From assembly GCA_010027845.1 (NCBI GenBank), contig RGUL01000001.1, forward strand, positions 1 to 64,000: a stretch of DNA of 64,000 bases. The letters run 5' to 3'. The position numbers and the translations under genes were made by a program. Source of the DNA: Gammaproteobacteria bacterium. Its GTDB lineage: Bacteria; Pseudomonadota; Gammaproteobacteria; Steroidobacterales; Steroidobacteraceae. Each line of letters starts with the position of its first letter. Within the stretch, counting starts at the first letter, position 1. Positions 28,371 to 37,475 of the stretch are shown piece after piece. A model generated the notes under the pieces. It had not been told where the DNA came from and searched no databases. It saw only the letters and a program-made list of their open reading frames with translations.

Positions 28371-31028
28371 TCAGCGCGACCAACTCGGCTCGACGTCCGG
28401 GTCGATACCGAGTTTCGCCATCGCAGCCGTCAGCCGCTCGACGGATAACGCACCCTCCTCGGCAAGTGCGCTCAGCGCCGCAAAGGCGACGTGCGCCCGG
28501 TCGACTTCGAAGAACCGCCGTAGTGCCACTCGCGTGTCACTACGCCCGAACCCGTCGGTGCCGAGCGCGACGTAGCGCCGCCCCGGCAGGTAGCTCGAAA
28601 TCATCTGCGGAACCGCGCGCACGTAGTCCGTCGCCGCCACTAGGGGCGCATTACCTTCGAAACACTCCTCCAGATGACTCCGACGACGTGGCGCGCCCGG
28701 ATGCAGACGATTCCAACGCTCACATTCGCGCGCCTCGCGCGCGAGCTCGGCGAAACTCGTCACGCTCCATACTTCGCTCGCCACGCCGAACTGCGACAGC
28801 CACTCGGCGGCGGCGATCACCTCGCGCAAAATCGCACCGGCGCCGAGCAACCGGACCGGCGCCTCGGCGCTTGATGCCGGCCCGTAGCAGCCGAATCGAT
28901 GAGCGCCGCGCACGATGGCTGCAGCAGCGCCGTCGGGTAGGCTAGGCTGAGGATAGTTCTCGTTCATCAAGGTGATGTAATAGAACTCGTCGCAGCCCTC
29001 TTCGAGCATGCGACGCGCCCCGTGATCGAGGATCACCGCGAGCTCGCCCGCAAACGCCGGGTCGTAGGCGCGGCAATTCGGGATAGTGGCCGCGATCAAT
29101 TGGCTAGACCCGTCCTGATGCTGCAAGCCCTCGCCGCCCAAGGTCGTGCGTCCGGAGGTCGCACCGAGCAAAAAACCACGCGCGCGCTGATCCGCAGCGG
29201 CCCAGATCAAATCCCCGACGCGCTGGAAGCCGAAGATCGAGTAGTAAATATAGAACGGCAAGAGCGGCAAACCGTGCACGCTGTACGACGTCGCGGCAGC
29301 AACCCACGAGGAGAGCGCGCCGGCCTCCGTGATGCCTTCTTCTAATAATTGACCGTCACGACTCTCGCGGTACGACAGCAGCGACCCGGCATCTTCGGGC
29401 TCATAAAGCTGACCGACCGGGGAATAGATACCGATCTGCCTGAACAAGCTCGCCATGCCGAAGGTGCGCGCTTCGTCGGCGACGATCGGTACGATGCGCG
29501 GACCCAGCGTTTTGTCGCGCAAGAGGTTGCCGAGTAGACGAACGAAGGCCATCGTCGTCGACATTTCTTTGCCGTCGGCTTCGAGTGCAAAACCGGCGTA
29601 CGTGGACAACGCCGGCACGGGCAGGACCGCTGCGCTGCGACGACGTACCGGCATCGCGCCACCGAGCGCCGCGCGACGCGCACGCAGATAGTCGAGTTCG
29701 CGACTGCCCTCGGCAGGACGCAGGAAGCGCAACTCGGCGACGGCTTCGTCCGTGAGCGGCAATTCGAATCGGTCACGAAACTCGCGCAGTGCTTCAAGGT
29801 CGAGCTTCTTCTCTTGGTGCGCCGTCATGCGCGACTCGCCTGCGCGGCCCATGCCGTAACCTTTTTTGGTCTTGGCCAGGATCACGGTCGGTTGTCCACG
29901 ATGCGCCGCGGCGGCGGCGAACGCCGCATAGAGTTTGCGGAAGTCGTGGCCACCGCGCCTAAGCGCGTCGATCTCGGCGAGCGACATGTGCGCAACCAAC
30001 CCGCGCAGCTCGGGGTCCAACGCAAAGAAATGCTCTTGGTTGTAGGCGCCGTCGTTCGCGCCGAGGGTTTGGTATTGACCATCGACGGTGTGGGCGAAAG
30101 CACGCAACAACGCGTGATTTTTATCGCGCGCGAAGAGTGGATCCCAATCCGACCCCCACAATACTTTGATCACGTTCCAGCCCGCGCCCGTGAACAGCGA
30201 TTCGAGCTCTTGGATGATCTGACCGTTGCCGCGCACCGGCCCGTCGAGACGCTGCAAATTACAGTTGATGATGAAGGTCAAATTGTCGAGCTTCTCGCGG
30301 GCCGCGAGCGTCAAGGCACCGATCGACTCCGGCTCGTCCATCTCGCCATCGCCGAAGATGCCCCAGACCCTTTGTCGCGACGTGTCGACGAGACCGCGAT
30401 GTTCGAGATAACGCAAAAATCGCGCTTGATAGATGGCGTTGATGGGACCGATACCCATCGAGCCGGTCGGGAACTGCCAAAACTCCGGCATCAACCACGG
30501 GTGCGGATACGAGCAAAGGCCGCGTCCGTCGGTCTCCTGCCGATAGTTAGCGAGTTGATCTTCGGTCAGCCGACCTTCCATGTAAGCACGTGCATACACG
30601 CCGGGTGCCGAATGCGGTTGAAAGAACACCAGATCGCCGCCACCCGGCGCGTCGGGCCCGCGAAAGAAATGATGCAGACCGGTTTCAAAGATTTCGGCAG
30701 CCGATGCGTAGGTCGCAACGTGACCGCCCAACTCACCGTACGCCTTGTTGGCGCGCACCACCATCGCGAGTGCGTTCCAACGCATCAACGCCGTGATGCG
30801 CTCCTCGAGTTCGACGTCACCGGGATGAACAGCCTGCTCTGCGAGCGGGATCGTATTGCGATATGCGGAATACGGCATGACGTTGGCGACGATGCCGAGC
30901 TCCTGGGCCTGCTGCTCGAGGGTACGCAGCAAAAACACGCCGCGCTCGCGACCGCCGGCGGCTACGCTTTCGCGCAGCGCCTCCAGCCACTCGCGGGTCT
31001 CTTCCGGATCGCTGTCGTGCTCGGTCAT
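28371..31028 (-). CDS. aceE: Pyruvate dehydrogenase E1 component, homodimeric type
   Basis: An 885-residue thiamine-diphosphate enzyme that decarboxylates pyruvate for the PDH complex. The TPP/Mg motif is GDGEMDEPESIGALTLAAREKLDNLTFIINCN (about residues 227-258); the active-site region GHVATYASAAEIFETGLHHFFRG and SGRTTLGGEGLQHQDGSS are typical of AceE. Length is normal. The usual partners aceF and lpd are not adjacent. It is transcribed divergently from an Lrp-family regulator across a 105-nt AT-rich gap with dyad half-sites. Confidence 0.96.
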   Translation of the reverse strand: MTEHDSDPEETREWLEALRESVAAGGRERGVFLLRTLEQQAQELGIVANVMPYSAYRNTIPLAEQAVHPGDVELEERITALMRWNALAMVVRANKAYGELGGHVATYASAAEIFETGLHHFFRGPDAPGGGDLVFFQPHSAPGVYARAYMEGRLTEDQLANYRQETDGRGLCSYPHPWLMPEFWQFPTGSMGIGPINAIYQARFLRYLEHRGLVDTSRQRVWGIFGDGEMDEPESIGALTLAAREKLDNLTFIINCNLQRLDGPVRGNGQIIQELESLFTGAGWNVIKVLWGSDWDPLFARDKNHALLRAFAHTVDGQYQTLGANDGAYNQEHFFALDPELRGLVAHMSLAEIDALRRGGHDFRKLYAAFAAAAAHRGQPTVILAKTKKGYGMGRAGESRMTAHQEKKLDLEALREFRDRFELPLTDEAVAELRFLRPAEGSRELDYLRARRAALGGAMPVRRRSAAVLPVPALSTYAGFALEADGKEMSTTMAFVRLLGNLLRDKTLGPRIVPIVADEARTFGMASLFRQIGIYSPVGQLYEPEDAGSLLSYRESRDGQLLEEGITEAGALSSWVAAATSYSVHGLPLLPFYIYYSIFGFQRVGDLIWAAADQRARGFLLGATSGRTTLGGEGLQHQDGSSQLIAATIPNCRAYDPAFAGELAVILDHGARRMLEEGCDEFYYITLMNENYPQPSLPDGAAAAIVRGAHRFGCYGPASSAEAPVRLLGAGAILREVIAAAEWLSQFGVASEVWSVTSFAELAREARECERWNRLHPGAPRRRSHLEECFEGNAPLVAATDYVRAVPQMISSYLPGRRYVALGTDGFGRSDTRVALRRFFEVDRAHVAFAALSALAEEGALSVERLTAAMAKLGIDPDVEPSWSR

Positions 31029-31071
31029 TGGCGTAATTTACCGGCCCGCCGGCAGCACGAGATACCAAACG

Positions 31072-31108
31072 ATGCTGCTCTAAATATTATTTACAGCATG
31101 TTATGCTG
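31072..31108. promoter_or_regulatory. Three ATGCTG/CAGCAT half-sites in the aceE-lrp divergent promoter
   Basis: ATGCTG at 31072-31077, CAGCAT at 31094-31099 and ATGCTG at 31103-31108. The last two form CAGCAT-GTT-ATGCTG, and the first two form a wider dyad with an AT-rich centre (TAAATATTATTTA). AT-rich promoter-like hexamers for both directions overlap the sites. The neighbouring Lrp-family gene is the obvious candidate binder. Confidence 0.6.
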
Positions 31109-31133
31109 CTATAAATGATTTTGGAGAAATTTA

Positions 31134-31640
31134 ATGCCACTACCGGCCTTGGACCCGACCGATCGTAAAATCCTCGCCGAACTGCAGGGCGATGCCAAAC
31201 TCACCAACGTCGAGCTCGCGCGACGGGTACATCTGTCGCCCTCGCCTTGTCTCGCGCGCGTTCGTGCGCTGGAGGAAGCGGGTGTCATTCAAAGACACGT
31301 CACGCTGCTCGATCCTCACAAAGTGCAACTCGGAGTGAACGTATTCATTCAGGTGAGCTTGGAACGACAAGTCGACCGCGCCCTCGAATCGTTCGAAAAC
31401 ACGGTGCGCAAGTTCCCGCAGGTGATGGAGTGTTATCTGATGACCGGCGACGCCGACTATCTTTTGCGCGTCGTCGTGTCGGACGTGGAAGCATTGCAAG
31501 CGTTCATCGTCGACGAACTCACGCGCCTGCCGGGGATCGCGAGCATCCGCTCGTCATTCGCACTCAAACAAGTGAAATACGAGACCGCCCTGCCCATCGA
31601 GGCAGGGCGGCCCGTCGATCGCCTCAATCGTCGTCGGTAG
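31134..31640 (+). CDS. Lrp/AsnC-family transcriptional regulator
   Basis: A 168-residue regulator with an N-terminal helix-turn-helix ([46 protein letters not shown]) and a C-terminal RAM ligand-binding domain ([50 protein letters not shown]). ATG 31134 follows GGAGAAA. Its closeness to Lrp/BkdR-type members and divergence from aceE suggest it controls aceE in answer to an amino or keto acid, taking the place of PdhR. Its final 17 nt overlap the convergent channel gene. Confidence 0.9.
   Translation: MPLPALDPTDRKILAELQGDAKLTNVELARRVHLSPSPCLARVRALEEAGVIQRHVTLLDPHKVQLGVNVFIQVSLERQVDRALESFENTVRKFPQVMECYLMTGDADYLLRVVVSDVEALQAFIVDELTRLPGIASIRSSFALKQVKYETALPIEAGRPVDRLNRRR
31585..31610. repeat. Perfect 10-bp hairpin in the 3' end of the lrp-family gene
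   Basis: CCGCCCTGCC-CATCGA-GGCAGGGCGG is a perfect inverted repeat inside the last codons of the regulator, just beyond the convergent 3' end of the channel gene. No T-run follows on either strand, so a classical intrinsic terminator is not supported, although it may protect both 3' ends. Confidence 0.55.
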
Positions 31641-32472
31641 AAGTCAGCTTCTCGCCGAACAGCACCACCATCAACGTCTTGCCGATGAGGTTGAAGAGAA
31701 TCGCGAACAACACCAAGCCGAGAATCATCGTCACGCCACCGACGATGCGTCCCCCGACCGTCACCGGGAACATGTCACCGTAGCCCGTACTCGTCATCGT
31801 CACGACGCACCACCACATCGCCGCCGGAATCGAGGTGAAAAAGCGCTTGTCCTCCGGCACTGGGTTACCGCTGATCGGGTCGATCGGCGAGTATTTTTGC
31901 GGCGCTGCGCCGGCAGGCGTCGCGGCGTCTAGCGTAAGTTGTCCGCGGGCCATCGCGTCGGCCGAGTACAACGAACCTTCGACGAAGTACATCGCAGTGC
32001 TCGAAATCATCAAAACCGAAAAGAACAAGATCAAATAAATCTTGAGGTTGGCAAGAATCGGATTGGGCTTGTTGCTGGTTTCGTCGACTGCCATGCGCAC
32101 GAGTTTCAACACTCGCAACACCCGCGCGACGCGCACGATGCGCAGCACCTTCGTACCGCGCAACGCCGTCAAATTGAGCAACATCAAATAGGAGGGCAAG
32201 ATCGACACCAAGTCGACGATCCCCCAGAAACTCACCACATAGGCGAGTTTCTTTTCGGCGTGAATCAGATTTGCCGCGTAGTCGATGGTGAAAATCGCCA
32301 CCGACACCCACTCGAGAACCGCCATCTCGCGTTCGAAATTTTTAGCGATCTCCGGAACCGTCTCAAGCGCGAGCGTGATACACGACGCGAAGATGAACAC
32401 GGTCACCACCGTTTGCCACAGTCCGAACAGCTTATGCTGCGGATCGGCTAGAACTCTTGCCAACGACTTCAT
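31624..32472 (-). CDS. Voltage-gated-type potassium channel (six-helix ion transporter)
   Basis: A 282-residue membrane protein with S1-S4, an S4 with repeated arginines ([22 protein letters not shown], about residues 104-125), S5, and a pore with selectivity filter TSTGYGD followed by S6 ([23 protein letters not shown]). The architecture is that of KvAP-like prokaryotic channels. Between S5 and the pore helix there is a long hydrophilic turret of roughly 45 residues ([10 protein letters not shown]...[11 protein letters not shown]), larger than usual. No regulatory ligand-binding domain follows. Confidence 0.9.
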   Translation of the reverse strand: MKSLARVLADPQHKLFGLWQTVVTVFIFASCITLALETVPEIAKNFEREMAVLEWVSVAIFTIDYAANLIHAEKKLAYVVSFWGIVDLVSILPSYLMLLNLTALRGTKVLRIVRVARVLRVLKLVRMAVDETSNKPNPILANLKIYLILFFSVLMISSTAMYFVEGSLYSADAMARGQLTLDAATPAGAAPQKYSPIDPISGNPVPEDKRFFTSIPAAMWWCVVTMTSTGYGDMFPVTVGGRIVGGVTMILGLVLFAILFNLIGKTLMVVLFGEKLTSTDDD

Positions 32473-32608
32473 GATGCCTCCCCGGCTAAAAACCCGCTCT
32501 TTGGCGGTTCAGCAGAGAATATCCCATCCCAATGCAAGGATGCAGTCGCGCCCCATTTTGGTGCGGCGCGGTGGCGATATAATTCTTCCGTACGAGGAGA
32601 ATGTTGTT

Positions 32609-33217
32609 TTGCGACCGTTGATCATCACCGCTCTCCGAGAGGAATTCGGCGACCGCGAACTCCCCGCCGATCATTCCGTGCTGTTCACGGGCGTCGGTAA
32701 GGTCAATGCGGCGATCGCACTCACACGAGCGCTCGCGACGACGCCGATCTCGCTCGTGATCAACTTCGGCACCGCCGGCGCGATTGCCCCGGGCCTTGAG
32801 GGTTTGCACGAGATCGCAAAAGTTTTGCAACATGACATGATCGCCGAGCCACTCGCCCCACGCGGCAAAACGCCGTTCGACTCGTGCCCCGGCAGCATCG
32901 ACTCGGGCCGGACCGGAATCGTTTGTGCGACCGGCGATCGCTTCGTCACCAGTGCCGACCCTTGGCTGATCGAGCGCAAGGTTGACGTGGTCGATATGGA
33001 ACTGTTCGCGATCGCCGCCGTATGCCGCGAGTTCAAAGTTCCGTGGCGCGCATTCAAATATGTTTCGGACAAAGCCGACAGCGACGCTGCAAACGACTGG
33101 CAGCGCAACGTCAGTCGCGGAGTGGAAGAGTTCAACGAGCGGTTGCGAGGCGATTTTCGCGGGACGCGGGGATTGGTGGAAAGGGAGGGAATCGAACCCT
33201 CGACCCCGGCATTATGA
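32609..33217 (+). CDS. Nucleoside phosphorylase/MTA-SAH nucleosidase-like protein, C-terminus inside antisense tRNA
   Basis: A short protein of about 202 residues resembling PNP/UDP-family nucleosidases: VLFTGVGKVNAAIALTRAL, LVINFGTAGAI, and the ribose-binding VVDMELFAIAAVCREFKVPWRAFKYVSDKAD. The track start is far too early; TTG 32609 has GAGGAG 9 nt upstream. The frame has no stop before the opposite-strand tRNA-Met, so the tail reads VEREGIEPSTPAL, a peptide well known as an antisense-tRNA translation. The family call is good; the precise substrate is unknown. Confidence 0.8.
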   Translation: MRPLIITALREEFGDRELPADHSVLFTGVGKVNAAIALTRALATTPISLVINFGTAGAIAPGLEGLHEIAKVLQHDMIAEPLAPRGKTPFDSCPGSIDSGRTGIVCATGDRFVTSADPWLIERKVDVVDMELFAIAAVCREFKVPWRAFKYVSDKADSDAANDWQRNVSRGVEEFNERLRGDFRGTRGLVEREGIEPSTPAL

Positions 33218-33250
33218 GTGCCGTGCTCTAACCAGCTGAGCTACCTTTCC
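33174..33250 (-). tRNA. tRNA-Met (CAT), elongator type
   Basis: On the minus strand GGAAAGGTAGCTCAGCTGG... folds as a cloverleaf: acceptor GGAAAGG/CCTTTCC, D-arm GCTCAGCTGGTTAGAGC, anticodon stem CGGCA/TGCCG with loop CTCATAA, T-arm GAGGGTTCGATTCCCTC, discriminator A and encoded CCA. The body resembles elongator tRNA-Met and lacks the unpaired first base of initiator tRNA. A CAT anticodon modified to lysidine (tRNA-Ile2) cannot be fully excluded. Confidence 0.93.
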
Positions 33251-33356
33251 GATCCGTTGACCGCTGCAGACCCTCGGCGGGGGCGCGAGTTTCGCCGCGC
33301 GCGGTCCGAAGTGTCAAGGCGCTACCCGAACCTCGGCGCGTGACCGACTCGCAAAC

Positions 33357-34364
33357 TTAGCAGGCCCGGGTCAGCCAGCCGTAGCGGTCGGGCGCGGTGC
33401 CCTGCTGGATCGCCACGAGCGCATTTCGCAAGCGCAGGGTCTCGGGGCCGATGCCACCGTCACCGACCTTGAATTCTTTGCCGTCCCGCACGAGCGTACC
33501 GACGCCGGAGAGTACGGCTGCAGTGCCGGACAACGCGGCCTCTCCGTGCTGCACGTAAGCGAGCAACTCAGCGACGTCGAATACGCGCTCTTCGACGCGA
33601 TAGCCGAGATCGCGCGCGAGCACGAGAATCGAATCGCGCGTGACACCGTGCAAAAACGACGGATCGAGACTACGCGTCAGCAACTCGCCCGCGCGCAGCA
33701 AAACGAAATTCGAGGCGCCCGTTTCCTGCACGGAACCGCCCGGACAGAACAACACTTGATCGACGCCGTATTGTTTACGAGCCGCGAGCGTCGGACCCAT
33801 CGCCGCCGCGTAGTTACCACCGGTCTTCACCATACCGAGGTGCGGTGCGCAACGTTGCGCGTGCTCTTCGATCAAAATTTTGAGTGGCTTCATGCCGCCG
33901 GCGAAGTAATCCCACACCGGACTCGCGAGCACGATCAAGATCGCTTCGGTGGCCGGTGTCGCCGCAGCACCGATGTTGGGCGTGGTGCCGATCAACAAAG
34001 GCCGCAAATAGAGCGCACCCGGCGCGTCCGGCACGTCCTCACGCACGCGCGCGATGAGTTCGAGCACCGCTGCCCGTAACTGCGCAGGGTCCGGTTCGGG
34101 CAACACCAAAGCGCGCGCGCTGTTTTGCATGCGCGCAAGGTGCATATCGAGACGGAACACGTTCACCGAACCATCGGTGTGCTTGTAGGCTTTGAAGCCT
34201 TCGAAACATTCGCTGCCGTAGTGCAACGCGTGCGCCGCCGGATGGATCTCGAGCGGGCCGGTTACGCGGAATTCGGTTTTGCCCCACGCGCCGTCGCGGT
34301 AATGAGCAACGGCCATCGTGCTGGCGAGCACGCTCCCGAACGGAGCATTCTTAGGATTAGTCAT
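33357..34364 (-). CDS. ilvE: Branched-chain amino acid aminotransferase
   Basis: A 335-residue fold-type IV PLP aminotransferase for Val, Leu and Ile. The start ATG 34364 gives MTNPKNAPFGSVLAST; the extra 13 codons in the track look spurious. Motifs: ALHYGSECFEGFKAY, LYLRPLLIGTT, the Schiff-base Lys in GMVKTGGNYAAAM, EQETGASN-like VQETGASNFVLL, and EAALSGTAAVLSGVGTLV. These fit the class II (BCAT2-like) branch. It is preceded on the same strand by a GDT1-type transporter gene whose stop lies 19 nt from this start. Confidence 0.93.
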   Translation of the reverse strand: MTNPKNAPFGSVLASTMAVAHYRDGAWGKTEFRVTGPLEIHPAAHALHYGSECFEGFKAYKHTDGSVNVFRLDMHLARMQNSARALVLPEPDPAQLRAAVLELIARVREDVPDAPGALYLRPLLIGTTPNIGAAATPATEAILIVLASPVWDYFAGGMKPLKILIEEHAQRCAPHLGMVKTGGNYAAAMGPTLAARKQYGVDQVLFCPGGSVQETGASNFVLLRAGELLTRSLDPSFLHGVTRDSILVLARDLGYRVEERVFDVAELLAYVQHGEAALSGTAAVLSGVGTLVRDGKEFKVGDGGIGPETLRLRNALVAIQQGTAPDRYGWLTRAC

Positions 34365-34383
34365 TGTGACGATAGGATAACCG

Positions 34384-34971
34384 CTAGGCGAGTTGATCGA
34401 CACCCAGCAGCACCAGCAGGCCCAGGACGACGAAGATCGCCGCAGCGATCCCGTGCACGAGCTTCATGGGGAGTTTGCGTGCGGCGGCGTCTCCGAGCAG
34501 TACGGCGGGCACGTTCGCGAGCATCATGCCGAGCGTCGTCCCGGCGACCACCGCCACCAAGGGCTCATAGCGCGCCGCCAGCGCGACGGTCGCGATCTGC
34601 GTCTTGTCGCCGATCTCGACCACAAAGAACGCGAACAAGGTCGTCAGGAACACGCCGAATCGCGGGCCTGCGGTCGCCTCCTCGTCGTCGATCTTATCGG
34701 GTACCAAAATCCAAAGGCCCATCGCGATGAACGACACACCCAAAATCCAGCGCATGAGTTCCGGCCCGACCATCGATGCGACCCATGCACCGACCCAGCC
34801 GGCGACGAAGTGATTCGCCAAAGTCGCCACTAAGATACCGAGAATGATCGGCACGGGCTTGCGGTATTTCGCTGCGAGCACCAGTGCGAGCAGCTGCGTC
34901 TTGTCGCCGATCTCGGCGAGCGCCACGACGCCCGTCGAGATCAAAAATCCTTCGAGACCGGGAAACGTCAT
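34384..34971 (-). CDS. TMEM165/GDT1 (UPF0016) family cation transporter, likely Mn2+ exporter
   Basis: A 195-residue membrane protein with six or so helices arranged as two inverted repeats, each carrying the signature E-x-G-D-K-T: VALAEIGDKTQLLALVLAAKY and FVVEIGDKTQIATVALAARY. Bacterial members (MneA) export Mn2+; in phototrophs relatives move Mn or Ca. The acidic central loop PDKIDDEEATAG is usual. It starts 7 nt after ychF, so it can be co-transcribed with it. Confidence 0.9.
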   Translation of the reverse strand: MTFPGLEGFLISTGVVALAEIGDKTQLLALVLAAKYRKPVPIILGILVATLANHFVAGWVGAWVASMVGPELMRWILGVSFIAMGLWILVPDKIDDEEATAGPRFGVFLTTLFAFFVVEIGDKTQIATVALAARYEPLVAVVAGTTLGMMLANVPAVLLGDAAARKLPMKLVHGIAAAIFVVLGLLVLLGVDQLA

Positions 34972-34978
34972 GAGAACC

Positions 34979-36070
34979 TCAGACGTTGAATCGGAAATGC
35001 ATGACGTCGCCCTCGCGGACGAGATATTCCTTGCCTTCGAGCCGCAACTTGCCGGCTTCTTTGGCGCCCTGCTCGCCCTTGAGCGCGACGTAGTCGTCGT
35101 AGGCGATCACCTCGGCGCGAATGAACCCGCGTTCGAAGTCGGTGTGGATGACACCGGCGGCTTGCGGTGCCGTCGCGCCTTTTTTGACGGTCCAAGCGCG
35201 CACTTCTTTGACGCCCGCGGTGAAATAGGTCTGCAGTCCGAGCAAGGCATATCCGGCGCGAATCACGCGGTTGAGACCGGGCTCGTCGAGTCCGAGCTCT
35301 TGCAAAAATTCAGCGCGATCGGCGTCTTCGAGTTGTGCGATCTCGGCCTCGATCGAGGCACAAACGGCGACGATCTGCGCGTTCTCGCGCGTCGCGAGCG
35401 ACTGCACCGCGTCGAGCATCGGGTTATCTTTGAAGCCACCTTCTTGGACGTTGGCGACGTACAGCACGGGCTTGTAGGTCAACAACTGCATCTCGCGCAC
35501 CACGGGTCGCTCGGTTTCGTCGAAGGTCAGCGCACGCGCGGGCTTGCCGTCGTTGAGAGCGTCGCGTACGCGTTTGACGATATCGCGCGCCTTGATGGCT
35601 TCTTTATCTTGCGTTTTCGCCGCTTTATCGGCCCGCTGCAGCGCTTTCTCGGCGGTCTCGAGATCGGCGAGCGCCAACTCGGTGTTGATGATTTCGATGT
35701 CGGCGAGCGGATCGATACGCCCCGCCACGTGCACGATGTCGTCATTCACGAAGCAGCGCACCACGTGCGCGATCGCATCGACCTCACGAATGTTGGCGAG
35801 AAATTTGTTGCCGAGACCCTCGCCGGTCGAGGCGCCTTTGACGATTCCGGCGATGTCGACGAACTCGACCGTGGTCGGCAGAATGCGCTCGGGGTGCACG
35901 ATTTCGGCGAGCTGATCGAGTCGCGGATCGGGCACCGGCACGATGCCGACGTTCGGATCGATGGTGCAAAACGGATAATTTTCCGCTGCGATGCTGGCGC
36001 GCGTGAGCGCATTGAACAGCGTCGACTTACCGACGTTTGGAAGTCCGACAATGCCGCACTTGATTCCCAT
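34979..36070 (-). CDS. ychF: Redox-regulated ATPase/GTPase YchF (OLA1)
   Basis: A 363-residue Obg-family P-loop protein that binds ribosomes. G1 is [10 protein letters not shown]3 region [18 protein letters not shown], and the G4 site reads NVQE rather than NKxD, the known reason YchF prefers ATP. A coiled-coil insert ([25 protein letters not shown]) and the C-terminal TGS domain ([41 protein letters not shown]) are present. Placed directly after pth, as in most gammaproteobacteria. Confidence 0.97.
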   Translation of the reverse strand: MGIKCGIVGLPNVGKSTLFNALTRASIAAENYPFCTIDPNVGIVPVPDPRLDQLAEIVHPERILPTTVEFVDIAGIVKGASTGEGLGNKFLANIREVDAIAHVVRCFVNDDIVHVAGRIDPLADIEIINTELALADLETAEKALQRADKAAKTQDKEAIKARDIVKRVRDALNDGKPARALTFDETERPVVREMQLLTYKPVLYVANVQEGGFKDNPMLDAVQSLATRENAQIVAVCASIEAEIAQLEDADRAEFLQELGLDEPGLNRVIRAGYALLGLQTYFTAGVKEVRAWTVKKGATAPQAAGVIHTDFERGFIRAEVIAYDDYVALKGEQGAKEAGKLRLEGKEYLVREGDVMHFRFNV

Positions 36071-36071
36071 G

Positions 36072-36662
36072 TCAATTTCCCCGTTCGGCCTGCGTATGCA
36101 GGCGGTTCATGACCTTTTCCGCCCCTTGCTCGACCAGCATCGGTAACAGATCGGAGGCGTCGAGCACCGCTTTTTCGATCGCCCGTTCGTCAGCGACGCT
36201 GGCGCGCTGCAAGACGTAATCGAGCACCAAATCTTTGTGTCCCGGATGGCCGATGCCGAGACGCAGTCGCCAATAGTCGGCGCCGATCGCGGCACTCGTA
36301 TCGCGCAGACCGTTATGACCGCCGTGACCACCACCGAACTTCAAGCGCGCGACACCCGCCGGCAGGTCGAGCTCGTCGTGCGCGACCAATATCTCGCCCG
36401 GCACGATGCGATAAAAGTTCGCGACCGCCGCGATCGACGCCCCACTGCGATTCATGAACGTGGTCGGCTTCAACAGCCAAATTTCCGCACCGGCAACTCG
36501 CACCCGCGCAAGCTCGCCTTGATGCTTCGCTTCGTTGCGAAACGTGCCACCGTGACGACGCGCGAGCTCCTCGACGAACCAAAACCCGGCGTTGTGACGC
36601 GTGCGCGAATATTTGTCGCCCGGATTGCCGAGTCCGACGATGAGCTTGAGCGCTTGCGACAC
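36072..36662 (-). CDS. pth: Peptidyl-tRNA hydrolase
   Basis: A 196-residue enzyme that recycles peptidyl-tRNAs released from stalled ribosomes. Start is GTG ([18 protein letters not shown]). Catalytic His is in [10 protein letters not shown], with partners in [10 protein letters not shown] and [27 protein letters not shown]. Length and motifs are standard. It sits between rplY (upstream, with a strong terminator between) and ychF. Confidence 0.97.
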   Translation of the reverse strand: MSQALKLIVGLGNPGDKYSRTRHNAGFWFVEELARRHGGTFRNEAKHQGELARVRVAGAEIWLLKPTTFMNRSGASIAAVANFYRIVPGEILVAHDELDLPAGVARLKFGGGHGGHNGLRDTSAAIGADYWRLRLGIGHPGHKDLVLDYVLQRASVADERAIEKAVLDASDLLPMLVEQGAEKVMNRLHTQAERGN

Positions 36663-36679
36663 GCGGCACCTCCAAAACA

Positions 36680-36704
36680 GGAGGCCGCCCGGCGGGCGGC
36701 CTCC
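36680..36704 (-). terminator. Intrinsic terminator after rplY
   Basis: A perfect 11-bp stem GGAGGCCGCCC / GGGCGGCCTCC with a 3-nt loop lies 25 nt after the rplY stop; on the minus strand it is followed by TGTTTTGG. This is the clearest intrinsic terminator in the window, and it overlaps the leader of pth. Confidence 0.85.
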
Positions 36705-36728
36705 CGTGACAGGCGTAACAGCAAAAAA

Positions 36729-37424
36729 TTACTTCTTTGCGGCGTCCTTCTTGGCGGGCTCGTCCTTCTTCGCATCGCCGCCCGCTGCGGCAGGCGCGGC
36801 GGTGGCCGCAGCCGCCGCTGCTTCGGCAGCCGGGGTTTCCGGCTCTTCGGCACGCGGACTGTGGATCGAGACGACGACCTGGTCCTTGTTCTGCAACACG
36901 GCGGTGGCGACGACGCCGGCCGGTAGCGGAATGTCGGAGATGTATTTCGTCTCGTTGAGTTTCATCTGCGACAGATCGAGCACGATTTCTTCCGGCAGAT
37001 CTTTCGGCAGACAGGTGACTTCGACGTCGGCGATGCGATGCGAGACGATACCGCCCTGCGTCTTCACACCCGGCGAAGCGGCCTCGCCCTTGAAGTGGAT
37101 CGGCAGACGCAGACGAATCTTCTCGTTCTCCTGCACGCGCTGCAGATCGACGTGCAGCACCTGGTGCTTCGCCGGATGCATCTGCAAGTCTTTGACGATC
37201 GCGGCTTGCATTTCGTCACCGACCTTCACGCCGATGATGGTCGAGTAAAACTTTTCGTTCTCGACCAGCGTGATGAGTTTTTCGTGATTCAGCGAGAGCA
37301 TGCGGGGGTCACGATGACCGCCGTACATGATGGCCGGGACGCGACCCGCATGACGCAGGCGGCGGCTCGCACCTTTGCCTTCGTCCGCACGGGCCTCCGC
37401 GGCCAGTTCGAATGAAATTTTCAT
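36729..37424 (-). CDS. rplY: 50S ribosomal protein L25, long (Ctc/TL5) form
   Basis: A 231-residue L25 with the 5S rRNA-binding N-terminal domain (FELAAEARADEGKGASRRLRHAGRVPAIMYGG) and the C-terminal TL5-like beta domain (HLPIHFKGEAASPGVKTQGGIVSH-type, with LPKDLPEEIVLDLSQM). The tail is an Ala/Lys-rich, low-complexity extension (EAAAAAATAAPAAAGGDAKKDEPAKKDAAKK). The position between prs and pth is conserved. Confidence 0.95.
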   Translation of the reverse strand: MKISFELAAEARADEGKGASRRLRHAGRVPAIMYGGHRDPRMLSLNHEKLITLVENEKFYSTIIGVKVGDEMQAAIVKDLQMHPAKHQVLHVDLQRVQENEKIRLRLPIHFKGEAASPGVKTQGGIVSHRIADVEVTCLPKDLPEEIVLDLSQMKLNETKYISDIPLPAGVVATAVLQNKDQVVVSIHSPRAEEPETPAAEAAAAAATAAPAAAGGDAKKDEPAKKDAAKK

Positions 37425-37475
37425 CTTGATTGACTCCTGATTTTTGAATTACGTCGTTCCGCGACCAGAACGACC

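Noticed and set aside
33251-33356. Promoter for tRNA-Met (TTGACA at 33312-33317)
   Set aside because: No convincing -10 hexamer at the right spacing (CGAAAC/GAAACT), so support is too weak.
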